Shown here: positions 52,185 through 60,831 of the stretch, piece by piece
How positions within the stretch are numbered: position 1 is the first letter of the stretch
Layout: every line of letters begins with the position of its first letter
NCBI GenBank assembly: GCA_019358975.1
Contig: JAHHIL010000008.1
Coordinates: 62,001-126,000 of the forward strand
Source of the DNA: Trichocoleus desertorum ATA4-8-CV12
Lineage (GTDB): Bacteria > Cyanobacteriota > Cyanobacteriia > FACHB-46
DNA: 64,000 nt
Direction of reading: 5' to 3'
Program-made: the position numbers and the translations under genes
The notes under the pieces: model-generated
Told to the model about the DNA's origin: nothing
What the model saw: only the letters and a program-made list of their open reading frames with translations
Database searches by the model: none

Positions 52185-52300
52185 GGGAAGTGAAATAGTA
52201 TCTCTATTAATTACAAAGTCAACGGCAGTCTCAAACTATACTTTACCGCCCCTCCCTACAGACAGTTAGTTTGCGCCAAACCTCGTCATCTCGACAACAG

Positions 52301-54328
52301 CTAGGGCGATGGTTCCGCATTCTGGGCACTGACAGCGAGCGTAAAGTTAGTATCACGAGCGGCGATCACATCAATTTGGTAATCCCCATCGGTCGAAAGC
52401 TGAGATTGCCAGGAAACAATGCCAGAAGCGTCCTCTACCAATCGGCCATCCGGGTAGCGAATGTCGAGTGTAGCTGCACCATCGACAATTTCTACATTGA
52501 GTACTTGTCCTGCTTGAGCTGTGACTAAATAGCGCTTGATTGTCGTGGGATTAGTCTGGCCCGACACTTGTGTCGCTGTTGCACCTGCCGGAAAACTGAC
52601 TCGTTCCACGTCAACAGTGGCAGGAGTAGGACTGGGGGTAGGGCTAGGAGTAGGACTGGGAGTTGGTGTCGGCTCAGCCGGGTTACTTATGTTTAACTCC
52701 AACTCATAATCGGCCTGAGCAATACCTCGCACTGGGCTCAGTTGAATGTAGTAGTCTCCGGTATAAGGCAGCGTTCCTTCCCACGCCGAAACCCGTCTGG
52801 CGCGATTATTAACTGGATTCTGATTTGGGCCTAACACGCTCATCAAAATCCCTTCACCCCCTAAATAAGCACTGAGGGTCTGATTTTGCTGCCCTGGCAC
52901 GATGTAGCTAATGGTTTCGTTGGCTTTCAATCCACCTTGAACCGTGTTCTGTTCGCCAGGAGTAACATTTAACCGTTGGCTGAACTGTACGGGGCTAGGG
53001 GTGGGCGTAGGGCTAGGCGTAGGGCTAGGCGTAGGGGTGGGCGTGGTAGGCGTGAGGCTAGGCGTGGGACTAGGGCTAATGGCAACGGTAGGAGTTGGGG
53101 AAACCGGATCTTCAGGAGAACGAAGTAGAGAAGTGACTAGAGCCCAAGACCCTAGCCCTGCTGCCAAAGCTAAAGCTGTTCCAACTGCTGCAATCGCCCA
53201 GGGATTTTCCCAAGACGGACCACTCGAAGGAACTGGAATTACAGGATTGGTCCGGCTGGGATCACTATTGGGATTGATGGCATTAGGATTGACCGGATCT
53301 GGTCTCCGACCCACTGCCACCGTTGCCACCTGAGACAGGTTGGGATTCACTGGCGGTGGCGGTGTTTGAGGAGGTGATTGGGTAGGAGGATTAGCAGGCG
53401 GCGGTGCTTGGATTGGGGGTGGAGGTGGGGGAGATGGGGGCTGTCCCGGATAGGGAGGGGGCGGGGCAGGCGGCGAGACAACCGTGGGCTGAGTCAAAGC
53501 TTGTAGTGCTTGAACCACCTCAGCTACAGATTGATAGCGATCGCCCGGTTTATAGCTCAGCATTTGGTTCAAGATCTGAGCCAAGCCAGGGCTAACCTTG
53601 GTCAAATCTTGCCAGTGCCAAGTCAGAGTACTTTCGTTATAAAGTTCTTGTGGCTCCTTCCCCGTCTGCAAAACTATAGCTAGTACCGCCAAAGAATAGA
53701 GGTCACTGCTGGGGTAAGCCCGCCCCGTCTGCATCTGTTCGCTGGGGGCATAGCCAAACTTGCCAACCGTAGTTGCTTGTGGCACCGTCTCTGGAGATTG
53801 AATCCGAGTCGCCAGGTCTTTCACCACCCCAAAATCAATCAAGACTGGCAGGTGGTCACTTTCGCGCAAAATCAAATTATCAGGCGCAATATCTCGGTGA
53901 ATAATCCCCTTGCTGTGAATGTGAGCCAAGACAGGCAAAATTTGTCGCAGTAATTGGATTACCTCTGATTCCGAAAAAGGATAACCTTGGGCTGTCCGCT
54001 CCTGGACTAGCGTGCCATAAGTCTTGCCTTCAACATAGTCCTGAACCAAGAAGAGACGCTGATCTTGCTCAAACGTCGCTCGAAACTGCGGCACCTGCGG
54101 ATGCTGAATTTGATATAGAATTGCTGCTTCTCGCTGAAACAATTCCTTAGATTTCTCTAAAGCATACGGACTAGACTGAGCCGGAATAAACTCCTTTAAG
54201 GCACAGCGCTCATTAAAACGCCCTTGATCTTCTGCCAAATAAGTTCGGCCAAATCCACCCTGGCCCAGAATGCTAATCAAGCGGTAACGGTTTTGTAGAA
54301 TAGTCCCGATTGGAATTGGCGGTTGCAT
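52301..54328 (-). CDS. Membrane-bound Ser/Thr protein kinase with Pro-rich linker and C-terminal domains
   Basis: The 675-residue protein has an N-terminal Hanks-type kinase (about 10-275): LISILGQGGFGRTYLAED (P-loop), CALKEFIP (Lys), GIIHRDIAPDNLILRE (catalytic loop), LIDFGVVKDLA (DFG) and YAPSEQMQTGRAYPSSDLYS. After PPP-rich linkers (about 285-360), a membrane span near 380-400 (AIAAVGTALALAAGLGSWAL) leads to a P-T-P-S-rich stretch and two beta-rich regions with NETISYIVPGQQNQTLSAYL and TGDYYIQLSPVRGIAQADYE. These resemble pre-peptidase C-terminal type domains and are probably periplasmic sensors. Signals and targets are unknown. Confidence 0.87.
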   Translation of the reverse strand: MQPPIPIGTILQNRYRLISILGQGGFGRTYLAEDQGRFNERCALKEFIPAQSSPYALEKSKELFQREAAILYQIQHPQVPQFRATFEQDQRLFLVQDYVEGKTYGTLVQERTAQGYPFSESEVIQLLRQILPVLAHIHSKGIIHRDIAPDNLILRESDHLPVLIDFGVVKDLATRIQSPETVPQATTVGKFGYAPSEQMQTGRAYPSSDLYSLAVLAIVLQTGKEPQELYNESTLTWHWQDLTKVSPGLAQILNQMLSYKPGDRYQSVAEVVQALQALTQPTVVSPPAPPPPYPGQPPSPPPPPPIQAPPPANPPTQSPPQTPPPPVNPNLSQVATVAVGRRPDPVNPNAINPNSDPSRTNPVIPVPSSGPSWENPWAIAAVGTALALAAGLGSWALVTSLLRSPEDPVSPTPTVAISPSPTPSLTPTTPTPTPSPTPSPTPTPSPVQFSQRLNVTPGEQNTVQGGLKANETISYIVPGQQNQTLSAYLGGEGILMSVLGPNQNPVNNRARRVSAWEGTLPYTGDYYIQLSPVRGIAQADYELELNISNPAEPTPTPSPTPSPTPSPTPATVDVERVSFPAGATATQVSGQTNPTTIKRYLVTAQAGQVLNVEIVDGAATLDIRYPDGRLVEDASGIVSWQSQLSTDGDYQIDVIAARDTNFTLAVSAQNAEPSP

Positions 54329-54445
54329 AGCAGGTTAGATGGCCTTGAATTGATTGCAGCAGAGACACCACACGCTCACCCTAGCACCCAGCTGTTATTG
54401 ACTGTAAATAAACCAAACCGTAGTCCATTGTGATAAACCGATCCA

Positions 54446-54524
54446 TTGTGACAAACAGCGTGTAGTAGGGTGGTGGCTAAGCTGACAACTTTAACTGTAG
54501 CCAAGGTCAGCTTTATTGTCACAA
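54446..54524. repeat. Nested inverted repeats between yqeY and the kinase gene
   Basis: TTGTGACAA (54446-54454) is the reverse complement of TTGTCACAA (54516-54524). Inside, AGCTGAC (54480-54486) pairs with GTCAGCT (54506-54512). TGGCTA (54474-54479) could also pair with TAGCCA (54498-54503) as an alternative. A second TTGTGA word at 54429 is in a 14-bp direct repeat with the first. This may be an operator cluster or a large hairpin. Confidence 0.55.
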
Positions 54525-54531
54525 CAGCCTA

Positions 54532-54987
54532 TCAATTCAACTTCGCTTTCACTAGCTCTTGAATCTTCTTGCCATCTGCTTGGCCTTTGAGTCGTTGCAT
54601 AGCGGCCCCCATAACTTTACCGAGATCTTTCGGTGAAGTTGCTCCTACCTCTGTAATAATTTCATCAATGGCCTGACTTAACTCATCATCCGAGAGTTGG
54701 GTCGGCAAGTAAGTTTCTAGAATTGCCAGTTCTTGCGCTTCCTGCTCAGCTAGGTCAGTGCGTCCCGCTTGCTGGTATTGTTCGATCGAATCACGGCGTT
54801 GTTTGGCTTGTTGTAGCACTAACTCCATTTCTTGGGCTTCTGTCAACTCTGTCTGCCCAGTAGGTCTCAGACTGACTTCCTTTTCTAACAATGCCTTTTT
54901 AATACTGCGAATCGTTTCTAAGCGAACTTTCTCCTTAGATTTCATTGCCGCTTTAATATCTTCACCAATGCGATCTTTCAAGCTCAT
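54532..54987 (-). CDS. GatB/YqeY domain-containing protein
   Basis: The 151-residue protein has the YqeY pattern: LKDRIGEDIKAAMKSKEKVR, LETIRSIKKALLEKEV, QAKQRRDSIEQYQQAGRTDL, AQEELAILETYLPTQLSDDE-like and SPKDLGKVMGAAMQRLKGQA. The YqeY fold is the tRNA-binding helical domain also found at the GatB C-terminus; the free-standing protein's precise role is not established. AAGGTGA 6 nt upstream supports ATG 54987. The 203 bp that follow carry nested inverted repeats. Confidence 0.93.
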   Translation of the reverse strand: MSLKDRIGEDIKAAMKSKEKVRLETIRSIKKALLEKEVSLRPTGQTELTEAQEMELVLQQAKQRRDSIEQYQQAGRTDLAEQEAQELAILETYLPTQLSDDELSQAIDEIITEVGATSPKDLGKVMGAAMQRLKGQADGKKIQELVKAKLN

Positions 54988-55359
54988 AACGTCACCTTTA
55001 GAAGAAATTTTTCGCCCTACTTAAAGTAGAGCGGTTTGCCCCTGTTTCCTCAACAAACTCGACGGAATTTTTCCTGCAAGTATGAATGAAGAATGTGCCT
55101 ACACCAGCTAGGTGATCAATTTTAGCTTGCTCACTGGCTATTCCGCTGGGAAGTGAACGCAGCTATTGACTTCTACCAATCTGCAAGTTTCTCTGAAATT
55201 CTCATTGATCTGCAGATTCTTCAGCCAAAAATCGCTAGTTTCCTTCTCCACTCTTGTGCGACAATTCCTAGTCAGATTCCGCAAAAATTGCTCTCCATTG
55301 CTACACCTAATTCAGGGAATTTTTGGAGGCTGATTTTGGATCGGAATGATAATATTGCG

Positions 55360-56376
55360 ATGAATGCGCTTCGGGGGCCTGTTGTGATCCGTTCTGCAAC
55401 TTTGACTCTTCACCCAACTCTGCCGACTATTTCTGACAATAGTCGTCTGCGGTTGTTTTCTGGCTCTGCTAATGTACCGCTCTCTCAAGAAGTTGCTCGC
55501 TACTTAGGCATGGACCTAGGACCCATGGTCCGTAAACGGTTTGCCGATGGAGAACTTTATATCCAAATTCAGGAATCGATTCGAGGGTGTGATGTCTATC
55601 TAATTCAGCCAACATGCCAACCGGTTAACGATAACCTGATGGAGTTACTGATCATGGTGGACGCTTGCCGACGAGCTTCGGCTCGGCAAATTACCGCTGT
55701 GATTCCTTACTATGGATATGCTAGAGCAGACCGTAAAACTGCGGGGCGAGAGTCCATTACAGCCAAGCTTGTGGCTAACTTAATTACTCAAGCTGGCGCG
55801 AATCGAATTTTAGCGATGGATCTGCACTCAGCCCAAATTCAAGGTTATTTCGATATTCCCTGCGATCATGTCTATGGTTCGCCAGTGGTGTTTGATTATT
55901 TAGCGAGTAAGAATTTATCAGATGTTGTGGTCGTTTCGCCAGATGTCGGTGGAGTGGCACGGGCTAGAGCTTTTGCTAAAAAGCTTAATGATGCTCCCCT
56001 CGCCATTATTGATAAGCGTCGTCAAGCTCATAATGTTGCAGAAGTGATGAATGTAGTTGGAGACGTTGCTGGTAAGACTGCCATTTTGGTGGATGACATG
56101 ATCGATACTGCGGGCACGATCTGTGAGGGAGCCCGTCTCCTGCGCAAGGAAGGGGCGCGTCAAGTTTATGCTTGCGCTACCCATGCTGTTTTTTCACCCC
56201 CAGCGATCGAGCGGCTCTCTAGTGGCTTGTTTGAGGAGATAATTGTCACCAATACCATCCCAGTGCCTGACACCAGTCGTTTTGATCAACTGACGGTACT
56301 CTCGGTGGCCAATATCTTAGGTGAGGCAATTTGGAGAATTCACGAAGACAGCTCACTTAGTAGTATGTTTCGCTAA
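55360..56376 (+). CDS. prs: Ribose-phosphate pyrophosphokinase (PRPP synthetase)
   Basis: From ATG 55360 the product has 338 residues. It makes PRPP from ribose 5-phosphate and ATP, for nucleotides, His, Trp and NAD. It has LRLFSGSANVPLSQEVARYL, GPMVRKRFADGELYIQIQES, YYGYARADRKTAGRESITAK (flexible loop), ILAMDLHSAQIQGYFDIPCD, VVVSPDVGGVARARAFAKKL and the PRPP loop AILVDDMIDTAGTICEGA. A reading from GTG 55153 adds 69 residues with no counterpart in the family, so ATG 55360 is chosen. A weak terminator follows at 56434. Confidence 0.95.
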   Translation: MNALRGPVVIRSATLTLHPTLPTISDNSRLRLFSGSANVPLSQEVARYLGMDLGPMVRKRFADGELYIQIQESIRGCDVYLIQPTCQPVNDNLMELLIMVDACRRASARQITAVIPYYGYARADRKTAGRESITAKLVANLITQAGANRILAMDLHSAQIQGYFDIPCDHVYGSPVVFDYLASKNLSDVVVVSPDVGGVARARAFAKKLNDAPLAIIDKRRQAHNVAEVMNVVGDVAGKTAILVDDMIDTAGTICEGARLLRKEGARQVYACATHAVFSPPAIERLSSGLFEEIIVTNTIPVPDTSRFDQLTVLSVANILGEAIWRIHEDSSLSSMFR

Positions 56377-56433
56377 TCTACTGCTTTTCTAGCTTTCTAG
56401 TTTTATGGGTTAAAGCTACGCCTAACCTGGCAG

Positions 56434-56454
56434 GGGCACCTCTTGTGGGTGCCC
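56434..56454 (+). terminator. Possible terminator after prs
   Basis: GGGCACC (56434-56440) pairs with GGTGCCC (56448-56454) around a 7-nt loop, 58 nt after the prs stop. Only a short, interrupted U-rich tract (TTGATATTTT) follows. It may also serve the convergent NUDIX gene. Confidence 0.55.
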
Positions 56455-56489
56455 TTGATATTTTGGGAGTTTAGGGGTGAGTTGGAGGG

Positions 56490-56942
56490 TTAGAGATAAT
56501 CAAAAAACTGCTCTGGAACCAGGGTTAGTTCCCCAGATTTGAAGCGATCGCTCTCGACCCAAAGAGCCTTTTTCTGGCGATCGCCTTCCACAAAAATCAG
56601 TTCATCCAACTCGTAGAACTTGGGATCAGCAAAGTCACACTTGTAGAGTTGAATCAGCTCATGACCTGATCGGCCATCGAACACAAATAAGTTTTCTAGA
56701 CACCCTAAGTAACGAATATTGGCCAGCTCTGCTTGGATTTCTTCTTGAAATTCTCGCTGCAAAGCGATCAGGCTGGTTTCGCCAAAGTCTACGCCGCCTC
56801 CTAAAGCTCGATAGAAAGTTTTTTGCTTGACTGGGTCGTATCCTTCTGAGACGAAGATGCGATCGCCTTTCTCAGCCGCAGCAGCCTGACGGTCTTGAAT
56901 CAGCCCTAAAGCTAACACGCGAATTTGATTGACTCCGTACAT
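56490..56942 (-). CDS. NUDIX hydrolase
   Basis: The 150-residue protein has the complete Nudix box GGGVDFGETSLIALQREFQE-E (G-x5-E-x7-R-E-x2-E-E), whose Glu side chains hold Mg2+. Such enzymes cleave nucleoside diphosphates linked to another group X. Near the N-terminus RVLALGLIQDRQAAAAEKGD is the first strand, and FYELDELIFVEGDRQKKALW is near the C-terminus. The substrate cannot be told. A weak inverted repeat separates it from the convergent prs. Confidence 0.9.
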   Translation of the reverse strand: MYGVNQIRVLALGLIQDRQAAAAEKGDRIFVSEGYDPVKQKTFYRALGGGVDFGETSLIALQREFQEEIQAELANIRYLGCLENLFVFDGRSGHELIQLYKCDFADPKFYELDELIFVEGDRQKKALWVESDRFKSGELTLVPEQFFDYL

Positions 56943-57022
56943 AATTCCTAGAGATGGGGATGCAAAAGCGATGCCAAACTAGCTGGCCTGTGTATCACTA
57001 ATCACAGAGCCTATTTAGCTGA

Positions 57023-57478
57023 TCAATTATCGTCGTATTCTGAGTACTCCCGCTTCCGACTTTCGGGGATGGGCCAGTCTTCATTCTCCCCGCCAATAAT
57101 CAGGGTTTTGATTTCTACGTAGTCTTTGCTGAATTGTCTCAAGGAGTTCACTAAAATATCTAGGGCGATCGCATCACTGGTGCCTAGGTCGAACCAGCAG
57201 CGTGCCCAGTTGCTTTCGTATTCCACTTCTCCGACGTTGTGCATCAAGGCCATGAAGCTATCTTCAGCCGCATCCTGGTTGTAGTTCATGTAGCTGATTT
57301 CTAAACCAACGTCTTGCACCTGGAGGTTTTCGGCATTAAACCCGCCTAACTTCCCCAGAAAAAACCAGGAGTTGATGATTTCCTCTACGTACTGTTTTTC
57401 CATTTCGGAGGGGTTGAGGCTAAACTCTAACCAAATCCAGACATTAAAGGGATCGAACTCGCGAAACTGTACCTGCAT
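57023..57478 (-). CDS. DUF3531-like conserved protein
   Basis: The 151-residue acidic protein reads MQVQFREFDPFNVWIWLEFS, LNPSEMEKQYVEEIINSWFF and LGKLGGFNAENLQVQDVGLE, ending EYDDN. This pattern, with DPFNxWxWxE and an F-x-G-K-L-G-GFN-x-x-N loop, belongs to a conserved cyanobacterial and plastid family (DUF3531 as far as I can tell). The function is unknown; conservation among photosynthetic organisms suggests a role tied to plastid or photosynthetic biology. It lies 80 nt upstream of the NUDIX gene on the same strand, possibly cotranscribed. Confidence 0.72.
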   Translation of the reverse strand: MQVQFREFDPFNVWIWLEFSLNPSEMEKQYVEEIINSWFFLGKLGGFNAENLQVQDVGLEISYMNYNQDAAEDSFMALMHNVGEVEYESNWARCWFDLGTSDAIALDILVNSLRQFSKDYVEIKTLIIGGENEDWPIPESRKREYSEYDDN

Positions 57479-57607
57479 TTTGTTTCAAAATCGAGTGAAT
57501 GGGGCGTGGCTTAAGCGATCGCTATCTGCAAGCTAAGCCATTCCAGAATACCGCAGCAAGTTTAGCCCCCTGTATTGAGGGCAGCCATTTCCAGAGCAAC
57601 CAGGCCA

Positions 57608-57632
57608 CAAAAAAGGTGCCACAGTGGCACCT
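57608..57632 (-). terminator. Intrinsic terminator of the TPR protein gene
   Basis: On the minus strand AGGTGCCAC and GTGGCACCT form a 9-bp palindrome (8 bp with a 3-nt loop in RNA), followed by six U residues (57608-57613). It is 49 nt beyond the stop codon at 57682. Confidence 0.85.
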
Positions 57633-57681
57633 GAGAAGTTTTGTTGAGTGATTTATTGGGTAAGTATTGAGCGATCGCGCC

Positions 57682-58665
57682 TTATTTTTTTAGTTCGGCA
57701 TCGCAAGGGCGCGCTTTTTGGTCAATGCGGAACTCAGTGCGACAGCGCTCATAGGCAATTTGGTTGCGCAGTTGGCGAGGTAGTTGAGCGTTTTTATCCA
57801 AGGCTTTTTGGAAGAATCCTAGGCTTTCCTGATTTTTGCCCTGCTTAACTAGAACTTGAGCTTTGAGGTAGTACAGATCTGGGTTGTTAGGGGTCAACTT
57901 TAGGGCTTGGTCCACAAACTCTAGAGCTTTCGTCTGTTGGTTCAAATCTCGGTAGCCGATGGCAATTCCCCGGTAAGCTAAGTAGCGAGGCTGAGCGTAT
58001 TTGTTTAATCGCTCCACGGCATCGGCTGGATTAGCAAAGGGGAGGTTAACCGCCAACATCAAATCCATGAACCCTTTGACTAAGTTAAGCTCTGGGTCTT
58101 GAGAGTTGACCTTTTCTGCCGCATTCAACGACTGAAAAACTCGTTGTAGCTTGTTTAGGGCTTGAGGGGTGCCTCGCACTGTGCCTTCACGAGAGACGAT
58201 ATAAGCGCCTTCCATAAATTCGCCCACTGCGACATACAAGTTGCCGCGTAGGGGATCAGTTTTACGCAACTGCTCAGCGGTTTCACGAGTCTTGGTCGCG
58301 TTGGTTTGCAAGGCATTCCAATCTTTTTCCATGTAGGCTAAAGACGCTTTCATGGCATAGCTGAGTGGCTCATTGGCTTCAGCTTGGGAAAGATATTTTT
58401 TGGCCCGTTGGTAATCGCCCTGCTCAAAAATTGCTTTAAAGGCTGCTTCCGTATTCTTGCCAATTGCATGTGGGTTAGTGGTACGGAAGGGATCGCCTGC
58501 AAAGGCAGGATTGCCCCATAGGCTAAGGGCGATCGCCGCAGTACCCGCAATGGCAGAAACGATCTGCCGGGAAGCAGAAACAGGGCGGCTTTGGCATTGC
58601 ATCCTAGAGGGACAGGGTTGGACAGGAGTCCCAACACTCCTAGAAGCAATCGGCATATTCGTCAT
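57682..58665 (-). CDS. Sll0314/Alr1548-family TPR protein, exported
   Basis: From ATG 58665 the product has 327 residues. A signal peptide (SAIAGTAAIALSLWGNPAFA) leads to GDPFRTTNPHAIGKNTEAAF, the family start, then helical TPR-like repeats. The repeats include QGDYQRAKKYLSQAEANEPL, AYRGIAIGYRDLNQQTKALE and NPDLYYLKAQVLVKQGKNQE, ending near LRNQIAYERCRTEFRIDQ. Only cyanobacteria carry this family, and its function is unknown; TPRs bind partner proteins, here in the periplasm or thylakoid lumen. GAGAGG before the ATG supports the start; a longer reading from 58770 is less likely. A clean terminator follows. Confidence 0.85.
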   Translation of the reverse strand: MTNMPIASRSVGTPVQPCPSRMQCQSRPVSASRQIVSAIAGTAAIALSLWGNPAFAGDPFRTTNPHAIGKNTEAAFKAIFEQGDYQRAKKYLSQAEANEPLSYAMKASLAYMEKDWNALQTNATKTRETAEQLRKTDPLRGNLYVAVGEFMEGAYIVSREGTVRGTPQALNKLQRVFQSLNAAEKVNSQDPELNLVKGFMDLMLAVNLPFANPADAVERLNKYAQPRYLAYRGIAIGYRDLNQQTKALEFVDQALKLTPNNPDLYYLKAQVLVKQGKNQESLGFFQKALDKNAQLPRQLRNQIAYERCRTEFRIDQKARPCDAELKK

Positions 58666-59009
58666 AATGGAGCCTCTCAAAACGTTCCTCAAATTCGTTC
58701 TGCTTGCAAATGCTCTAAAGCCTAGGATGGCTACCAATGAGTCAAAATCGCTCATGGCAGTTGATCCCAAGGATTTAGAAGCGCCCTGTTCAGGTGCGAT
58801 CGCCTACCGCTTAAGGGTTCAGCTAGCTGCATAAACTTGACGCAGTCATTTGGTTTGGGTTCCAGTTAGACTGGTCGGTGGGCAGGCTGAATTTGCCACA
58901 TTTGCCACAGTTGAAACAGAATTACGACTGCCTCACTACAGTCCAAGTCTGGCGTTTGCAACTTCCCTTCTAGCACGATTGACTTTGCTCTTTGCTGGTA
59001 AAACCGTTA

Positions 59010-59690
59010 ATGCTCTATCTCAAAAACCTGCTCTATCATCCGACTGCTACCCCTACAGCCATCCTCAAATCAATCAACTTGGAGCTAGCACCCCAGCAAA
59101 TGGGCTTGATCATCGGCCCCAGTGGTTCGGGAAAAAGTACACTTCTAGAAATTTTGGCGGGGTTAGCGGAAAAAACTTCAGGGGACATCCTGTGGCGAGA
59201 GCAGGAACTAACGCCAGCGCATCTGCAACAACTAGGTGGCCTTGTCTTCCAGTTTCCAGAACGGCATTTTTGTGGAGCCACCATTTTAGAAGAACTGCGT
59301 CTCGGTCATCCAGAGCTAGGGACAGAAAAGGTGAATCAGGCTTTGTCAGAGGTGGGTTTGGGGCACTTGCCGTTACACACATCGCCTCATTCGCTGAGTG
59401 GTGGACAACAGCGACGCCTAGCCCTAGCTGTGCAATTAATTCGGCAACCTTACTTATTATTGCTAGATGAACCGACGGCTGGGCTAGATTGGTCCATGCG
59501 ACGGCAGTTAGTCAATTTATTGGCACGTCTCAAAGACCATTGGAGTCTATTGATCGTGACCCACGATGCGGGTGACTTGCTGGCGATCGCTGACCGCTGT
59601 TGGACCCTCAACCACGGCGAATTGCAACCTGCGGATCGCCAAGTGCTAGAAATGAAAGCAAAGCCACCTCAATCCGTCGTACAAAATTAA
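59010..59690 (+). CDS. ECF-type ABC transporter ATPase
   Basis: The 226-residue ATPase has Walker A GPSGSGKSTLLEIL (about 37-50), Q-loop LVFQFPERHFCGATILEEL, signature LSGGQQRRLALAVQLI, Walker B YLLLLDEPTAGLD and switch His IVTHDAGD. The FQFPExxxFxxTIxEEL Q-loop region is typical of energy-coupling-factor (EcfA/CbiO) ATPases for vitamins and metal ions. No EcfT or substrate-binding (S) gene is next to it, so its membrane partner is encoded elsewhere. rsmG follows 4 nt later. ATG 59010 is preferred over TTG 58992. Confidence 0.88.
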   Translation: MLYLKNLLYHPTATPTAILKSINLELAPQQMGLIIGPSGSGKSTLLEILAGLAEKTSGDILWREQELTPAHLQQLGGLVFQFPERHFCGATILEELRLGHPELGTEKVNQALSEVGLGHLPLHTSPHSLSGGQQRRLALAVQLIRQPYLLLLDEPTAGLDWSMRRQLVNLLARLKDHWSLLIVTHDAGDLLAIADRCWTLNHGELQPADRQVLEMKAKPPQSVVQN

Positions 59691-59694
59691 TTTA

Positions 59695-60534
59695 ATGTTG
59701 GGTCTTGAATTGGATCTTGAAACCGTGAATTTGCCGGAAATGGCCGCTGTTTGGCAAGAAACTCTCCATTGGCAGCCCACCTCTCAGCAGCAGCAGCAGT
59801 TACAACAGCTTTACAACCTCATCCTAGACGGCAACCGCCAGTTAAACCTCACCCGCATTACCGAGCCAACCGAGTTTTGGGAAAAGCACTTATGGGACTC
59901 GTTACGCGGCCTAGCACCCTTTTTGAAGGATGAAAACGGAAGGATGTTCGCGCAGCATTCCGAAGGAAAGGATGAAGAAGAGCCAAATTCATCCCTCATC
60001 CCTCCTCCTTCATCCTTCCGTGCTTCCTCCTTTCGTGTAATTGACATCGGCACTGGCGGCGGGTTTCCTGGTATTCCAGCGGCGATCGCTCGTCCCGATT
60101 GGCAAGTGACCCTGTTGGATTCAACTCAGAAGAAAGTTACTTTTCTGCAAACGCTGGCAACGACGTTGGGGCTGGGAAATATTACAACTTTAGTAGACCG
60201 AGCAGAACAGGTAGGGCAGTTGCCTGAGCACCGGGAAGCTTATGATTTGGCGCTGATTCGGGCGGTGGGGTCAGTTTCTGTTTGTGCTGAGTACGCCTTG
60301 CCCTTGTTGAAATTAGAAGGACAAGCGGTGCTCTATCGCGGTCAGTGGACTGTTGAGGAAACTGAAGCATTGCGCCCAGCGGTGGCTCAGTTAGGGGGAG
60401 CGATCGCGGCGATCGAGGAATGCAACACCCCGGTCAGCCATAGCATGCGGCACTGCCTCTACTTACGCAAAGTGGCTCAAACGCCTAGTGAATTTCCAAG
60501 GGCAATTGGGGTGCCAGCGAAGCAGCCACTGTAG
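59695..60534 (+). CDS. rsmG: 16S rRNA (guanine527-N7)-methyltransferase, with a repeat-derived insertion
   Basis: The 279-residue enzyme (usually about 210-250) shows LNLTRITEPTEFWEKHLWDS, VIDIGTGGGFPGIPAAIARP (SAM motif), VTLLDSTQKKVTFLQTLATT and DLALIRAVGSV, all typical of RsmG. It methylates G527 of 16S rRNA. Between LAPFLKD (about 79) and FRVIDIG (about 114) there is an insertion of about 35 residues, GRMFAQHSEGKDEEEPNSSL then IPPPSSFRASSFR. This is encoded by a GA/CT-rich DNA repeat with inverted ends, and a 30-bp part recurs at 3711-3740. It keeps the frame and lies before the SAM motif, so activity is probably kept. Confidence 0.92.
   Translation: MLGLELDLETVNLPEMAAVWQETLHWQPTSQQQQQLQQLYNLILDGNRQLNLTRITEPTEFWEKHLWDSLRGLAPFLKDENGRMFAQHSEGKDEEEPNSSLIPPPSSFRASSFRVIDIGTGGGFPGIPAAIARPDWQVTLLDSTQKKVTFLQTLATTLGLGNITTLVDRAEQVGQLPEHREAYDLALIRAVGSVSVCAEYALPLLKLEGQAVLYRGQWTVEETEALRPAVAQLGGAIAAIEECNTPVSHSMRHCLYLRKVAQTPSEFPRAIGVPAKQPL
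59927..60036 (+). repeat. Inverted-end repeat element inserted in frame in rsmG
   Basis: CGGAAGGATG (59937-59946) and its reverse complement CATCCTTCCG (60011-60020) mark inverted ends of a low-complexity segment. Its right part (59988-60017) is the 30-bp repeat at 3711-3740 in the opposite orientation, with one mismatch. It carries no stop codon in the rsmG frame. Confidence 0.7.
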
Positions 60535-60831
60535 GCTTAAGCAGACAGACTGGATTGCTCTCCAGGTGGCGATCGAGGCTGCAATTCATTGCAGTTGATC
60601 CCAGATTTTGGTATTCTGCCAGACTGCAAGGTGCATTACTTTCTAGAGCAAGTTGAAAGAGTCGGCTTGCGTCAACTGAGTTTCATCTCTGAGCCATTGG
60701 GTTGTCACAAGTAAACGCTACATTCAATAGGGCGTTAGAGCCTTGACCTACAAGGCAAAGCTGAGGTGAGTGAGGTTTACTGTGCATCAGGGTGACCATC
60801 GGAATGAACAACTCCTGGGAGTGAAGTTTGC

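Noticed and set aside
58850-59470. 206-codon plus-strand frame
   Set aside because: It overlaps the ECF ATPase in another frame and has no domain, while the ATPase has all its motifs.
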